Part shown: one piece after another, positions 14,941 through 23,700 of the stretch
How the letters are laid out: every line of letters starts with the position of its first letter
How positions within the stretch are numbered: the first letter of the stretch is position 1
NCBI RefSeq assembly: GCF_001189845.1
Contig: NZ_LFLZ01000066.1
Span: 1 to 50,114, forward strand
Direction of reading: 5' to 3'
Length of the DNA stretch: 50,114 nucleotides
From: Bradyrhizobium tropiciagri
GTDB taxonomy: Bacteria > Pseudomonadota > Alphaproteobacteria > Rhizobiales > Xanthobacteraceae
Made by a program: the position numbers and the translations under genes
The notes under the pieces: generated by a model
What the model was told of the DNA's origin: nothing
The model's database searches: none
What the model saw: the letters and a program-made list of their open reading frames with translations, nothing else

Positions 14941-17226
14941 TTACGCCTTCATCGCAGCCTTGACGGCCTCCGCGGTGATCGGCAGGCCGCGGACACGGGC
15001 GCCGACCGCGTTGAAGACGGCGTTGCCGATTGCCGGCGCCACCACCGTCACCGCGGGCTCGCCGACGCCGGTCGCCTTCTCGCCATTGGCGATGACGTTG
15101 ACCGCGACTTCCGGCAGCTGGCTCATCCGAAGCGGCGTGTAGCTGTCGAAGTTGGTCTGCTCGATGCCGCCGTCCTTCAACGTCGCCTTCTCGAACAGCG
15201 CCAGTGACATGCCCCACAGCGCCGCGCCCTCGACCTGGGCCCGGATGCCGTCGGGATTCACTTGCGTACCCACGTCGGTCGCAACCGTCAGCTTCTTCAC
15301 CGTCACCTCGCCCGAGGGGGCGACTGCGACGTGGGCGACGCAGGCGGTCCAGCTCGCCGTGGCGCGCTCCTGCGACGACACGCAGGCAACGCCCATGCCT
15401 TCGCCCTTGGGCAGCTTCTTGGTGCCGTAGCCGGCCAGCCCCATCGCCGCGAGCAAGGTATTGCGGAGACGCTGCGCGCCGCCGTCGTTCTTGCCCTTGC
15501 CGTCGAGCAGCTCGACGCGAAGCAGAGCCGGGTCCTTGCCGGTCGCATGGGCGATCTCGTCGACCATGCTTTCGACCGCCCAGAACGTCCAGCCCGGCGC
15601 CACCGAGCGGAGCTGACCGGACGGGGTGGCGTTGTGCGCCATCTCGTTCTTGATCGCCCGCACATAGTGGTTGGGTACGGTGTAGAAGAAGTCCGAGCCG
15701 TTGACGGTGAACGCGTCGAGCGGTCCCTTCTTGTCGACCGAAGGCGACAGGAAGTCGGGGATGCCCCAACGCTGGGTCGGCCAGGCAGAGACGACATCGT
15801 GGCTCAATGCGACGAGCTTACCGTCGCCGTCCACGCCAGCCTTCACCTTCTGGTAGGTCAGCGGACGCGAGAAATCCATCGTCATGTCGTTCTCGCGCGT
15901 GTAGATGACCTTGACCGGCTTGCCGACAGCCTTGGCCGCCTGCACCGCCGGCACCATCATGTCGGCGTCGAGACGCCGGCCGAAGCCGCCGCCCAGCCAC
16001 ATCTGGTGCATCACCACGAACTTCGGATCGATCCCGGCGGCACCGGCCGCGATCGCACCGGAGCGCGTCGCGAACTGGTTGCCGGAATAGATGTGCAGGA
16101 TGTCGCCCTTGAACTCCGCGGTGGCGTTCATCGGCTCCATCGGCGCGTGGATGTTGATGTTGGTGGTGTATTCCGCCTCCAGCACCTTGGCCGCCGTGCC
16201 GAAGGCCGCATTCGGATCGCCGTCCTTGACGAAGAACTGGCCGGAATCGCTGAGTCCTTGCAGCCGCTTGGCTTCGGTGAGCAGCGATTCGCTGGACAGC
16301 TTCGCGTTCGGACCGCCATCGTAATCGATCTTCAGCGCCGCCGCCGCCTTCTTGGCGTTGGCATAGGTGTTGGCGACCGCGACGACCCAGCCGGTGGTCG
16401 TCGTGGTCTTGTCGTCCAGCGTGACGGCCTTGATGAAGCCCGGCACCTTCTTGGCAGCGCTATCGTCCACCGACTTCACGGTGGCGCCGTAGCGGACCGG
16501 CGGGGTGACCAGCGCGCCATAGACCATGCCCGGCAGCATCACGTCGATGCCGTATTTGGCCGTGCCGTTGACCTTCAACGGGATGTCGAGCTGCGGCACC
16601 GAGACGCCGATCATGGTGTACTGATCCGGCGACTTCAGCTTGATCGCCTTCAGATCGTCCGCCGTGAAGGTCTTGGTCGCCTTGCCGCTCTTCACCACCT
16701 CGGCGAACGACATCGACTTCTTCGACTTCGGATGGCTGATCTTGGAATCGCGCACCACCAGTTCGCCGGCCGGCACGCCCATGGAGGCCGCCGCCGCCTC
16801 GGTCAGTGCGATGCGGCCGGCAGCGCCGGCGCGGCTCATGGCGTCGAAGTTCATCATGGTCGACCAGCTGCCGCCGGTGATCTGCGCGCCCAGCACGGGA
16901 TCGTTGAACTTCGGATCGTTGGATGCGAGCTGGACCCGCATGTCCTTCCAGTTCGCGCCGAGCTCTTCGGCGACGATCTGCGCCATCGTCGAGGCGACGT
17001 GCTGGCCCATATCGGCCTTGCCGCAGGTCACGGTGACGAGACCATCGGGCGCGATCGCGTACCAGACGCTCGGTTCGAAGTTGGCGGGTGCGGGCGCCGC
17101 GAGCGCCTGGTCGATGCCGGACCCGGCATAGCCGAGCACGAGACCGGTTGCAGCGGTGCCGACCAGGAAGGAACGGCGGCTGAGGTCGGTCGTCTCGGGC
17201 GCGAGATTCTTCACGTGCTTGTTCAT
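14941..17226 (-). CDS. Molybdenum hydroxylase large subunit (isoquinoline 1-oxidoreductase beta/aldehyde dehydrogenase type), Tat-exported
   Basis: 761 residues. A xanthine-oxidase family molybdopterin-binding subunit that hydroxylates aldehydes or N-heterocycles. A twin-arginine signal is present (DLSRRSFLVGTAATG, Arg17-Arg18) with a likely AxA site near 42-44. GGGFGRRLD lies in the molybdopterin region, and the C-terminal GVGEP contains the catalytic glutamate (about Glu723). The start MNKHVKNL at 17226 overlaps the small subunit stop as ATGA. It is likely exported folded with the small subunit. No cytochrome c electron acceptor, XdhC-type maturase or MobA homologue is adjacent. Substrate unknown. 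Confidence 0.93.
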   Translation of the reverse strand: MNKHVKNLAPETTDLSRRSFLVGTAATGLVLGYAGSGIDQALAAPAPANFEPSVWYAIAPDGLVTVTCGKADMGQHVASTMAQIVAEELGANWKDMRVQLASNDPKFNDPVLGAQITGGSWSTMMNFDAMSRAGAAGRIALTEAAAASMGVPAGELVVRDSKISHPKSKKSMSFAEVVKSGKATKTFTADDLKAIKLKSPDQYTMIGVSVPQLDIPLKVNGTAKYGIDVMLPGMVYGALVTPPVRYGATVKSVDDSAAKKVPGFIKAVTLDDKTTTTTGWVVAVANTYANAKKAAAALKIDYDGGPNAKLSSESLLTEAKRLQGLSDSGQFFVKDGDPNAAFGTAAKVLEAEYTTNINIHAPMEPMNATAEFKGDILHIYSGNQFATRSGAIAAGAAGIDPKFVVMHQMWLGGGFGRRLDADMMVPAVQAAKAVGKPVKVIYTRENDMTMDFSRPLTYQKVKAGVDGDGKLVALSHDVVSAWPTQRWGIPDFLSPSVDKKGPLDAFTVNGSDFFYTVPNHYVRAIKNEMAHNATPSGQLRSVAPGWTFWAVESMVDEIAHATGKDPALLRVELLDGKGKNDGGAQRLRNTLLAAMGLAGYGTKKLPKGEGMGVACVSSQERATASWTACVAHVAVAPSGEVTVKKLTVATDVGTQVNPDGIRAQVEGAALWGMSLALFEKATLKDGGIEQTNFDSYTPLRMSQLPEVAVNVIANGEKATGVGEPAVTVVAPAIGNAVFNAVGARVRGLPITAEAVKAAMKA

Positions 17227-17714
17227 GTGGCCCTCCGCTCGGATCCGGTGGCCGATGCGGTGCGCATGTCGGACGCAGCGCGCATGATCGCCTTCTGGAT
17301 ACGTGAATAGGTCATGCAACGGCAGAGATTGCCGTCCATATGCGCGACCACTTCTTCCTTGGTCGGGTTGGTGTTTTTCGACAGCAGCGCCGCCGCCTGC
17401 ATGATCTGGCCGGACTGGCAGTAGCCGCATTGCGGCACCTGCTCGGCGACCCAAGCCTTCTGCAAGGGATGTTCGCCCTTGGCGGAGAGGCCTTCGATGG
17501 TGGTGATCTTCTTGCCGACGGCGTCGGCGAGCGAGGTCTGGCAGGACCGCACCGCTTCGCCGTTGAGGTGAACCGTGCAGGCGCCACAGAGACCGGCGCC
17601 GCACCCGAATTTGGTGCCCGTCATCTGCAATTGCTCGCGGATGACCCAAAGCAGCGGCGTGTCATTGGCCGCCTCGACGGACATATTCCGTCCGTTGATA
17701 TTGAGATTTGGCAT
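17223..17714 (-). CDS. (2Fe-2S)-binding small subunit of molybdenum hydroxylase
   Basis: 163 residues. The plant-type ferredoxin domain has Cys38, Cys43, Cys46 and Cys58 (GCGAGLCGACTVHLNG...SC). The helical second domain has Cys96, Cys99, Cys131 and Cys133 (CGYC...CRC). It passes electrons from the molybdenum site. It has no signal of its own, so it should be carried through the Tat system with the large subunit, whose ATG overlaps its TGA. Length and motifs are normal for the isoquinoline 1-oxidoreductase alpha type. Confidence 0.94.
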   Translation of the reverse strand: MPNLNINGRNMSVEAANDTPLLWVIREQLQMTGTKFGCGAGLCGACTVHLNGEAVRSCQTSLADAVGKKITTIEGLSAKGEHPLQKAWVAEQVPQCGYCQSGQIMQAAALLSKNTNPTKEEVVAHMDGNLCRCMTYSRIQKAIMRAASDMRTASATGSERRAT

Positions 17715-18002
17715 CTCTCTCCCCTTCCGGTGTAGGAAGCCGCTTACGGCGGCAACTCACTGTTGGGTCTTGGCTGGCGCCCACCGGGTAAGCGAACAGT
17801 TGCCGAAACAATGATCCGGTTCCCGGCTCGAGGCAATCCAATTTGGAATTGCTCGAAAAGAATAAATCCCGGAAACTGGCAGTTGTGCGATGCGGCAACG
17901 GCATGAAGCTTTTGAAATGCCAGTATTGATGCCGTATCGATCACTCCTACCAAGGTCGGTAGCGCTGCCGGACCTCGCATCGACAACAGAAGGAGCCCGT
18001 CA
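17715..18002. other. Divergent promoter region (hydroxylase operon / hydrolase operon)
   Basis: 288 bases between divergent operons, more AT-rich than its neighbours around 17820-17940. A Shine-Dalgarno GAAGGAG precedes 18003. I cannot assign sigma-factor boxes with confidence, and no repeat element is present. Confidence 0.5.
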
Positions 18003-18791
18003 ATGGCCAAGCTCAACCGCAGCGGCGTCGATATCTATTATGAGATTCACGGCAGCGGCCCGCCTTTGATCCTCACCCACGGCTATTCGTCGACCTCTGC
18101 GATGTGGCAGGGCCAGATCGAGGCGCTGTCGAAGCGGCACAAACTGATCCTGTGGGACATGCGCGGGCACGGCCAGTCCGACTATCCCGACAATGCGGAT
18201 GCCTACAGCGAAGCACAGACGGTCGGCGACATCGCCGCCCTGCTCGACGCCGCCGGCGCCGACCAGGCGATCGTTGGCGGCCTGTCGCTCGGCGGCTACA
18301 TGTCGCTCGCCTTCCATCGCGCCCACCCTGCGCGGGTGCGTGCGCTGCTGATCATCGACACCGGCCCGGGCTTCAAGAAGGACGACGCCCGCGAGGTCTG
18401 GAACAAGCGCGCCCGCGACACCGGCGACCGCTTCGACCGCGAAGGGCTCGAGGTGCTGAAATCCTTGAGCGCCGAGCGCGCGTCGGTCACCCACCGCAAC
18501 GCCAAGGGCCTCGCGCTCGCCGCGCGCGGCATGCTGGCGCAACGCGATGCCCGGGTGATCGAGTCACTGCCCGATATCAAGGTGCCGTCGCTGGTTGTGG
18601 TCGGCGCCGACGACACGCCGTTCCTGGCGGCGTCCGACTACATGGCGGCAAAGATCCCGGGCGCGCGGAAGGCGGTGATCCCGAACGCCGGCCATGCCGT
18701 CAACATCGATCAGCCGCAGGCCTTCATCGACGCCGTGCTGCCGTTCCTCGACGGTCTCGCGGCGAGCGCGCCCGGAAAGGCCGCCTCATGA
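18003..18791 (+). CDS. Alpha/beta hydrolase
   Basis: 262 residues. Classic alpha/beta hydrolase: oxyanion strand LILTHGYSS, nucleophile elbow GGLSLGG (Ser95), acid Asp203 or Asp204 in VVGADDTPF, and His231 in NAGHAVN. The family includes esterases and 3-oxoadipate enol-lactonase-like enzymes; the substrate is unknown. The Shine-Dalgarno GAAGGAG is clear. Its TGA overlaps the ATG of the next, secreted protein gene, so the two form a coupled pair. Confidence 0.92.
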   Translation: MAKLNRSGVDIYYEIHGSGPPLILTHGYSSTSAMWQGQIEALSKRHKLILWDMRGHGQSDYPDNADAYSEAQTVGDIAALLDAAGADQAIVGGLSLGGYMSLAFHRAHPARVRALLIIDTGPGFKKDDAREVWNKRARDTGDRFDREGLEVLKSLSAERASVTHRNAKGLALAARGMLAQRDARVIESLPDIKVPSLVVVGADDTPFLAASDYMAAKIPGARKAVIPNAGHAVNIDQPQAFIDAVLPFLDGLAASAPGKAAS

Positions 18792-19129
18792 AGACCATTG
18801 TTGCAGCCTTGTTGCTGACGGTGGCCGCGAGCGACGCGAACGCCCAGAAGCCACGGCTGTTCGCCGACCCGGCCACGCCGACCTTCACCGCGACGCTGTC
18901 CAACCACACGCCGCTGGTGTTCGGCATGGGCGTCGCGGACGCGCAACGCGCGCTCGGCACACCCCTTACCTATGTCAGCGGGCGGCCCGGCAACGAGATC
19001 TTCCTGACCTTCCGCGACCTCGGCGGCAGCGGGCTGTTCCCGCACCACGACCGTCTCTTCCTGCAATTCCGCAAACACCGGTTGACCGGCTGGAAGGCCG
19101 ACTGGGGCGAAAACTGGATGTGGCGCTAG
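18788..19129 (+). CDS. Small secreted hypothetical protein
   Basis: 113 residues: a signal peptide (MKTIVAALLLTVAASDANA, cleavage after ANA), then a short soluble domain with PLVFGMGVADAQRALGTPL and a Trp-rich end GENWMWR. The GMGxxxAQRALG segment resembles the small repeat units found in outer-membrane assembly-related lipoproteins (SmpA/OmlA-like), but this is too weak to name it. The start is ATGA-coupled to the hydrolase. Its TAG stop lies within the CTAG edge of a dispersed repeat. Confidence 0.75.
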   Translation: MKTIVAALLLTVAASDANAQKPRLFADPATPTFTATLSNHTPLVFGMGVADAQRALGTPLTYVSGRPGNEIFLTFRDLGGSGLFPHHDRLFLQFRKHRLTGWKADWGENWMWR

Positions 19130-19228
19130 AGCGTGATCCGGACCGGTACGGCCGCGTTAGCGCAAAGTGCGAAGCGGTTTTCCCTCGCGACAAGCGCGAA
19201 GCGTTTGCGCGGAGGTCATGCTCAAACA
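19127..19228. repeat. Dispersed palindrome family A, expanded copy 3
   Basis: Carries the family ends CTAGAGCGTGATCCGG and GTCATGCTCAAACA and the core GTGCGAAGCGGTTTTCC. It is about twice the usual length because extra segments (cggtacggccgcgttagcg and a gcgacaagcgcgaagcgtt-like stretch) are inserted. It supplies the stop codon of the preceding gene. Confidence 0.75.
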
Positions 19229-19274
19229 AAAGACATCGAGACCTTCATGCAACCCCCAACGACAAGGATGGACC

Positions 19275-19949
19275 ATGGGACAAGACATCAGACTGAAGGC
19301 TTCGGACGGATTTGAACTCGGCGCCTATCGCGCCGATCCGACCAGTGCGCCGAAGGGCGCTGTCGTCGTGATCCAGGAGATTTTTGGCGTCAACCACCAC
19401 ATCCGCGCGGTCTGCGACCGGCTGGCCAAGGAAGGTTATGTCGCGATTGCGCCCTCGATCTTCGACCGCATCACGCCGAACTTCCAGAGCGGCTACTCAC
19501 CCGATGAAGTCGCCGAGGCGCGCAAGTTCGTCGCCAACCCCGACTTTCCCGCGATGCTGCGCGACAGCCAGGCGGCGATCGACGCGGTGAAGCCGGTCGG
19601 GCCGGTCGGCATCATCGGCTTCTGCCTCGGCGGCAGCATCGCCTATGCGGCCGCGACCAAGCTCTCCGGGCTCTCGGCCGCGATCGGCTATTACGGCGGC
19701 GCCATCATCCGCTTCGCCGGCGACAAGCCGGCCGTGCCGACGCAGCTGCATTTCGGCGAGAAGGATGCCGGCATTCCCTTAAGCGACGTCGAGACCATCA
19801 AGTCGAAGCGGCCCGAGGTCGAGGTCTTCATCTATCCCGGCGCGCAGCACGGCTTCCATTGCGACGAGCGCGCAAGCTACGACAAGGCGAGCGCCGACAT
19901 CGCCTGGCCGCGTAGCATGGAATTTTTCGGGAAGCATTTGCGCAAATAG
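19275..19949 (+). CDS. Dienelactone hydrolase family protein
   Basis: 224 residues. An alpha/beta hydrolase with a cysteine nucleophile: GFCLGG places Cys117, with Asp164 in GEKDAGIP, His192 in GAQHGFHC, and the activating Glu35 in QEIFGVN. These match dienelactone hydrolase (carboxymethylenebutenolidase), which opens dienelactones in chloroaromatic breakdown. Many homologues act on other esters, and there are no ring-cleavage genes beside it. The start MGQDIRLK at 19275 follows AAGGATGG; longer frames run through the repeat and are rejected. Confidence 0.92.
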   Translation: MGQDIRLKASDGFELGAYRADPTSAPKGAVVVIQEIFGVNHHIRAVCDRLAKEGYVAIAPSIFDRITPNFQSGYSPDEVAEARKFVANPDFPAMLRDSQAAIDAVKPVGPVGIIGFCLGGSIAYAAATKLSGLSAAIGYYGGAIIRFAGDKPAVPTQLHFGEKDAGIPLSDVETIKSKRPEVEVFIYPGAQHGFHCDERASYDKASADIAWPRSMEFFGKHLRK

Positions 19950-19968
19950 CGCGCGGCTTTTCTCAACT

Positions 19969-20095
19969 CGTCATTCCCGGTGCGCAATTGCGCACCTGGG
20001 GATGCGCCGCAGGCGCAGGCCCGGAATCCGTTTCACCGCAAGACACGCGGCGAGATGGATTCCGGGTTCGCGCTTCGCGCGCCCCGGAATGACGA
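19969..20095. repeat. Dispersed inverted repeat family C
   Basis: Ends CGTCATTCCCGG and CCCCGGAATGACG; internal arms CCCGGAATCC and GGATTCCGGG, plus a small gcgcaattgcgc palindrome. It lies between convergent genes. Confidence 0.85.
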
Positions 20096-20120
20096 ATGGA
20101 GAGAGATTGCCTGAGCTAGA

Positions 20121-20866
20121 CTAAAACCAGCGCTCGCCGACGAACACCGTATCGCCCGGGCTCATCGGCGTGCCAAGCGGCACCACGAAGCGGCCGGCGC
20201 CGGACGCGTCGGTGTGTGTCAGCGTCACGCTGTCGCGTTTGGCCCGCGGCGAGAAACCGCCGGCGATCGCGACCGCGCTCTCGACGGTCATGTTCGGCAC
20301 ATAGGGATATTGGCCGGGGGCCTGGACTTCGCCGAGGATGAAGAACGGCCGGTAGGACTCGATCTCGACCGCCACCGAAGGTTCGCGGATGAAGCCGTTG
20401 CGCAGCCGTGCCGAGATTTCGCCGGCGAGCCCGGCCGGCGTGCGGCCACGCGCCGGCACCGAGCCGATCAACGGATGGTGATCGCGCCCGCGGCGTCGAT
20501 CGCATAGGAGTTGGTCAGGCCTTCCTGGCCGTAGACCACGACGCGGAGCTTGTCGCCCGGGCCGAGATGATAGGAGTTGTCGTAACCGGCAGGCCCACCC
20601 GGTGTGGCGGCATAGACGACCGGGGCGGCGACCGGCGCGGCATAGCCATATCCAGGGGAGGCGCTGGCGAAGGCGGAACGCAATGCGCTGATGGCACCGC
20701 CGCCTCCGTCGGCAAGCGGAGCGGGTGCGTAGGCCGGACCATAGGTGACGGCATCGACGCCTTGCGGGCCGACCGCGACGGGACCGGACGTGCTCATGCA
20801 GCCAGACAGCGCGAGCGCAGCCACAACGGCAGTGATCGGCAATCGTAACGCGCGTGCAACCGGCAC
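20121..20866 (-). pseudogene. Polysaccharide export (Wza-like) outer-membrane lipoprotein, frameshifted
   Basis: A GTG start at 20866 opens a lipoprotein signal with lipobox LSGC (Cys23). The poly-export domain follows (YHLGPGDKLRVVVYGQEG) and stops in frame after AAGAITIR. The other frame continues at once with LIGSVPARGRTPAGLAGEI and an SLBB-like segment (FFILGEVQAPGQYPYVP) to the TAG at 20121. Restoring one G at 20473-20475 gives a continuous 248-residue protein. It is either a pseudogene or a sequence error. The intact protein would form or gate the export channel for an exopolysaccharide or capsule; no other polysaccharide genes are nearby. Confidence 0.85.
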
Positions 20867-20994
20867 CGGACCTATCCCTCAACGGCGAGACAGACCCAGT
20901 CTTGCACCACTTATGGTTAATAAAGGGTTTGCGCGGCCCGAGTGGGGAGCCGGAAGGCCCGCCTCCCCATCGATCTAACGCAAGGCCGATGCGA

Positions 20995-21654
20995 TCAGGC
21001 GGCGGTGACGCCGACGCCGATCGGGCAGGACACGCCGGTGCCGCCAAGCCCGCAATAGCCCGCCGGATTCTTGGCGAGGTATTGCTGATGGTAGTCCTCG
21101 GCGAAGTAGAACTCGCCTGACGGTGCAATCTCCGTCGTGATCGCGCCGAGCCCCTTGGCGGCAAGCGCCTTCTGGTACATCGCCTTCGACGCATCGGCTG
21201 CTTTGCGTTGCGCGTCGCTGAACGTGTAGATCGCGGAACGATACTGCGTGCCGATGTCGTTGCCCTGGCGCATGCCCTGCGTCGGGTTGTGGTTCTCCCA
21301 GAACGTCTTCAGCAGCTTCTCGTAGGAAATCTTCTTCGGGTCGAACACGACCAGCACGACTTCGGTATGGCCGGTGCGCCCCGAGCACACCTCTTCATAG
21401 GTCGGGTTCGGCGTGTGGCCGCCGGCATAGCCGACCGCCGTGGTGTAGATCCCGTCGCCGAGTTCCCAGAACTTGCGCTCCGCGCCCCAGAAGCAGCCGA
21501 GCCCGAACACTGCCTGCTCGAGGCCTTGCGGATAGGGCGGCGTCAATTTGCTGCCGTTGACGAAATGCGTGGTCGCGGTCGGGATCGGCGTCGCGCGGCC
21601 CGGCAGCGCCTCGGCGGCGCTTGGCAACGCGGTGGTCTTGCGCATGAACAACAT
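20995..21654 (-). CDS. msrA: Peptide-methionine (S)-S-oxide reductase MsrA
   Basis: 219 residues. It reduces methionine S-sulfoxide in proteins. The catalytic motif GCFWGAE has Cys54; AVGYAGGHTPNPTYEEVCSG and GNDIGTQYRSAIY are family signatures. The likely resolving cysteines are Cys201 and Cys210 in the Gly-rich tail. The N-terminal extension of about 45 residues is usual for the longer MsrA class. The start MLFMRKT at 21654 has an excellent GGAGGT; an in-frame extension to 21714 is not needed. Confidence 0.96.
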   Translation of the reverse strand: MLFMRKTTALPSAAEALPGRATPIPTATTHFVNGSKLTPPYPQGLEQAVFGLGCFWGAERKFWELGDGIYTTAVGYAGGHTPNPTYEEVCSGRTGHTEVVLVVFDPKKISYEKLLKTFWENHNPTQGMRQGNDIGTQYRSAIYTFSDAQRKAADASKAMYQKALAAKGLGAITTEIAPSGEFYFAEDYHQQYLAKNPAGYCGLGGTGVSCPIGVGVTAA

Positions 21655-21798
21655 GGATACCTCCAGGCGGGACATCGGCCGAACGCGGGCTGCGGCCTGC
21701 GGGCCGGCTGTCACCTATATATGTCCTTACGCAGATGATGGCAGCCCCGTTACTGATGGCGGCGGCCAGGAGGGGCTACATCCGGGCCTGCAGCCAGC

Positions 21799-22116
21799 TC
21801 AGTCGCGTGCGTAACCGATCAGCGGCTTGCGCGGCCGGAACAGGATCATCAGCAGGATGCCGGCAATGCCGAGCACCGCGAACACCGGCTGCTCCAGGAG
21901 CAGGCGGATCACATCGTTCCAGAGCCAGGGCGCGAAGCGATCGACCCAGGCATGGAACGCCTGCTGGCTCGACTGGTGGATATCGTTCCAGAACTGCCCG
22001 AATTGGGTGAACCGCAGGCTCTGGTCGGCGACGTAGCGGGCCCCGTCATAGACCATGAAGATGAAGCTGCCAGCGAGCAGCAAAAGGCCGATCAGACGGA
22101 AAAAGCCGCGGATCAT
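21799..22116 (-). CDS. Small two-span membrane protein
   Basis: 105 residues. An N-terminal membrane segment (about 4-23, FRLIGLLLLAGSFIFMVYD) is followed by a soluble amphipathic region (about 25-75) and a second segment near 79-94 (VFAVLGIAGILLMILF), ending in a basic tail FRPRKPLIGYARD. I recognise it only as a conserved hypothetical in this group. GGGTGAC precedes the ATG. It is divergent from rpsT. Confidence 0.75.
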   Translation of the reverse strand: MIRGFFRLIGLLLLAGSFIFMVYDGARYVADQSLRFTQFGQFWNDIHQSSQQAFHAWVDRFAPWLWNDVIRLLLEQPVFAVLGIAGILLMILFRPRKPLIGYARD

Positions 22117-22249
22117 ACGTCACCCAAACTCCCTGTCGCGCCCCACGCGTCGTCAGGCCTTACCGGGCGCCCCCCGGAAATTCAACCTCTTCAGCGGCTT
22201 ATCCGGCCCCCGGAGGCCGAATTCAGGCCCTTTTTCGGTCCCGAAAGCG

Positions 22250-22278
22250 TTGACGCTATCGCCTGCGCCATCTATAAG
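22250..22278 (+). promoter_or_regulatory. Probable sigma-70 promoter of rpsT
   Basis: A -35 box TTGACG (22250-22255) and a -10 box TATAAG (22273-22278) are separated by exactly 17 bases. This would give an rpsT leader of about 200 bases. The rest of the 22117-22488 interval shows no ORF or repeat copy. Confidence 0.65.
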
Positions 22279-22488
22279 ACCGGCCGATGGCGGCGGGCGC
22301 AATCCTGCCGCCGCTGTTCTTTGGACAGTGCCGCATGCGGGGGCAGCAGTTTTGCGCTCTTCGTATGGCCGCCTCAAGGACACCCAAGTCAATACCTTGG
22401 ACAAATACATCAGAGTTGAGATTTGAACCGGCCGGTGCGCGCAAGCCCGACCACTGAGCGATCACCGCCGAAGGACAGTTAGAGAACC

Positions 22489-22755
22489 ATGGCCAACACC
22501 ACCTCCGCCAAGAAGGCGACCCGCAAGATTGCCCGCCGCACCATCGTCAACAAGTCGCGTCGCACCCAGATGCGCGGCGCGGTGCGCACCGTCGAGGAAG
22601 CGATCAAGAGCGGCGACCGCGAGGCGGCACTCAAGGCGATGCGCAAGGCGGAGCCGGAGCTGATGAAGGCAGCGCAGCGCAACATCATTCACAAGAACCT
22701 CGCGAGCCGGAAGGTGTCGCGCCTCACGCAGAGCATCGCCAAGCTCGCGAAGTAA
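22489..22755 (+). CDS. rpsT: 30S ribosomal protein S20
   Basis: 88 residues, Lys/Arg/Ala rich, beginning MANTTSAKKATRKIARR and ending LTQSIAKLAK. It binds 16S rRNA in the small-subunit body. The leader of about 200 bases after the predicted promoter is long, and S20 is known to control its own translation in some bacteria, so autoregulation is possible. A strong terminator follows, which shows monocistronic transcription. Confidence 0.97.
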   Translation: MANTTSAKKATRKIARRTIVNKSRRTQMRGAVRTVEEAIKSGDREAALKAMRKAEPELMKAAQRNIIHKNLASRKVSRLTQSIAKLAK

Positions 22756-22810
22756 CAAGCCGGCTGGCGCGCCGGCCAATCGAGCTGACTGAGAAACACA
22801 TTTGCCACGA

Positions 22811-22840
22811 AGCCCGGCTCGCGCCGGGCTTTTTGTTTTT
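22811..22840 (+). terminator. Rho-independent terminator of rpsT
   Basis: Perfect arms AGCCCGGC and GCCGGGCT around TCGC, followed by a T-rich tail (tttttgttttt), 55 bases after the rpsT stop. Confidence 0.93.
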
Positions 22841-22844
22841 GTCT

Positions 22845-23700
22845 CGACTTTTGTCGTGGAAGTTTCATCGCGCGAGAACACTTTGCATTGTCGCGCAACA
22901 AACTGCGTGTCATGTTTCGTCGCGTCCGTAGTTCTACCGGCAAATATGCTTAACGCACCGCACTCGCGCAGAGATTGTTCTGCGCTAAGCTGGATAGATG
23001 GAATAGCGCGCGAGCATTTCGCGTTGAAAATTGCGACGCGGGGTTACCCTGCAAAAGCAATCGAGAAAAATGACGTCTCGCGAATTACTTATGCACATAG
23101 CGCTGAACAGCGATTGGAAAAATGACCGGCGCGAGACCAAATGTAAATTTTCTATGAAAAATTTTTGGTATTGCACCGTCGTTTGTGACACGCGCGAATC
23201 TGTGCGCTGATTCAAAAACTTGCTTTCGCAACTCAGCATAGGCAACGCCGCAACAGTCGCGAAGAGTCTCGATCCCCGTCGATTCCACGGATTGTCAGAA
23301 AATGCGCTTGGTGTATTTATTTCTTGTTCGCGACGCCCACGGCTCTCCAGATCAGCGCGGTTTGAGACCCAGGGGCGGACGCACAAATCGGCGGCGGTGT
23401 GTGCGTTAGCGACGCTCTCCAAGCGAAGCTAGATTGACGGCTCATAGCGATATGAGGACGGACGACCTGTGTCAAAATATCTCCGGCGATGTCCCCGGCA
23501 ATTTGGGGGATCGAACAAGAGAGACCAGGACGTCAGTCGGAATCTGGCAGCGGGAACGCGGAGCAAGGGAACGGGTTGACGACGACACGGCGGCGGCGAA
23601 GCGCCGGGCATTTCGGTGTTCGGTAGCGGCAGTTCGAATTTGAAGACACCAGCAAGCTGACAACTTGCCGCGATACGTCGCGGTGGGAGGGGGAGGACTT
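22845..23700. other. AT-rich intergenic region before dnaA, candidate replication-origin or dnaA control region
   Basis: Markedly lower in G+C than the flanks, especially around 23110-23175. A perfect DnaA-box match, TTATGCACA, lies at 23089-23097. I found no second perfect match by eye in this interval. It contains no repeat copy and no convincing gene; a minus-strand open frame at 22985-23422 has no recognisable protein character. Its position between rpsT and dnaA fits a dnaA promoter region; origin function is unproven. Confidence 0.5.

Noticed and set aside
20121..21194. A 357-codon minus-strand open frame
   Set aside because: The upstream two thirds are antisense or out of frame; only the last ~120 codons belong to the second half of the frameshifted export lipoprotein.
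22985..23422. A 145-codon minus-strand open frame in the AT-rich gap before dnaA
   Set aside because: No protein family character, no good ribosome-binding site, and unusual composition; more likely a chance frame in control DNA.
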